Source: Algoriphagus halophilus
GTDB taxonomy: Bacteria > Bacteroidota > Bacteroidia > Cytophagales > Cyclobacteriaceae
Direction of reading: 5' to 3'
DNA length: 64,000 bases
Assembly: GCF_900129785.1 (NCBI RefSeq)
Contig: NZ_FSRC01000002.1
Span: 744,001-808,000, forward strand
Positions 63,964 to 64,000 of this stretch are shown piece after piece (the first letter of the stretch is position 1; every line of letters starts with the position of its first letter). A model generated the notes under the pieces. It was given only the letters and a program-made list of their open reading frames with translations, was not told the DNA's origin and made no database searches. Position numbers and translations under genes: made by a program.

Positions 63964-64000
63964 ATGAATGCTGTACAAAAAATGGAACACTGGGCAGATG
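63964..64000 (+). CDS. Start of an unidentified gene at the right edge
   Basis: An ATG at 63964 opens a frame MNAVQKMEHWAD that runs into the edge. Only 12 residues are visible, so no family can be given; the N-terminus faintly recalls DoxX proteins, but this is a guess. The gap before it (63774-63963) is AT-rich and could hold its promoter. Confidence 0.4.
   Translation, partial: MNAVQKMEHWAD

Noticed and set aside
1..64000. tRNA, rRNA, CRISPR, transposon or prophage genes
   Set aside because: No cloverleaf, repeat-spacer array, transposase or integrase signature was found by reading both strands.

Overview
The window looks like a chromosomal segment of a Bacteroidota bacterium, most likely order Cytophagales and close to Cyclobacteriaceae/Algoriphagus. 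The inference rests on gliding genes of the gldE and gldJ type, a fused moaC-moaB, DUF4202, DUF4890 and DUF3857 proteins, a 29-residue AURKAIP1/COX24-like basic protein, three FKBP lipoproteins in a row, promoter elements of the TAnnTTTG type, and a lack of evident Shine-Dalgarno sequences. DNA is AT-rich. I saw no rRNA, tRNA, CRISPR array, insertion sequence, integrase or prophage gene. Nearly everything is core or common accessory metabolism.

Layout. 1-2.5 kb (minus): HU/IHF-like protein, a membrane-anchored TPR protein, the tiny basic protein and the start of RNase G. 2.5-5.6 kb (plus): mutY, ssb, gldE. 5.9-12 kb: gltB-gltD glutamate synthase. 12-19.3 kb: a DUF4890 coiled-coil protein, NDH-2, yebC, yjjX, an unknown secreted protein, an M28 peptidase and a CLC channel. 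19.33-19.78 kb: a gene-free AT-rich stretch with a cluster of perfect DnaA boxes. 19.8-25.1 kb (minus): two DUF3857/transglutaminase-like proteins, a methyltransferase and mtgA. 25.3-35.3 kb: MaoC protein, serine hydrolase, TonB-receptor-like barrel, superoxide dismutase, tRNA/nucleoside deaminase, two divergent phosphate-transporter-like genes, deoC and an alanine/saccharopine-dehydrogenase-like gene. 35.4-39.7 kb: an ICMT-like membrane protein, three FKBP lipoproteins, a DHH phosphoesterase and ndk. 40-46 kb: DUF4202, a NarL-type regulator, two hydrolases, an AraC-type membrane regulator and an NTF2-like secreted protein. 46.2-52.1 kb (minus): a nearly complete molybdenum cofactor cluster (moaA, moaCB, moaE, moeB-rhodanese, moaD, mobA, moeA). 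52.3-55.5 kb (minus): two TPM proteins, LemA, and a two-DTG aspartyl protease with a PDZ domain. 55.7-64 kb: a Fur-family regulator, an SRPBCC protein, a heme-copper oxidase subunit III, mfd, gldJ, rluF, a GH16 glucanase and the first codons of another gene.

How the genes work together. gltBD form one enzyme. The moa/moe/mob genes form one pathway from GTP to the guanylated cofactor, without a molybdate transporter or molybdoenzyme in view. The FKBP lipoproteins, gldE and gldJ point to envelope folding, gliding and type IX secretion. The most interesting non-coding signal is the DnaA-box cluster near 19.4-19.5 kb: a candidate replication origin or DnaA-binding locus, although flanking gene orientation argues against a simple origin.
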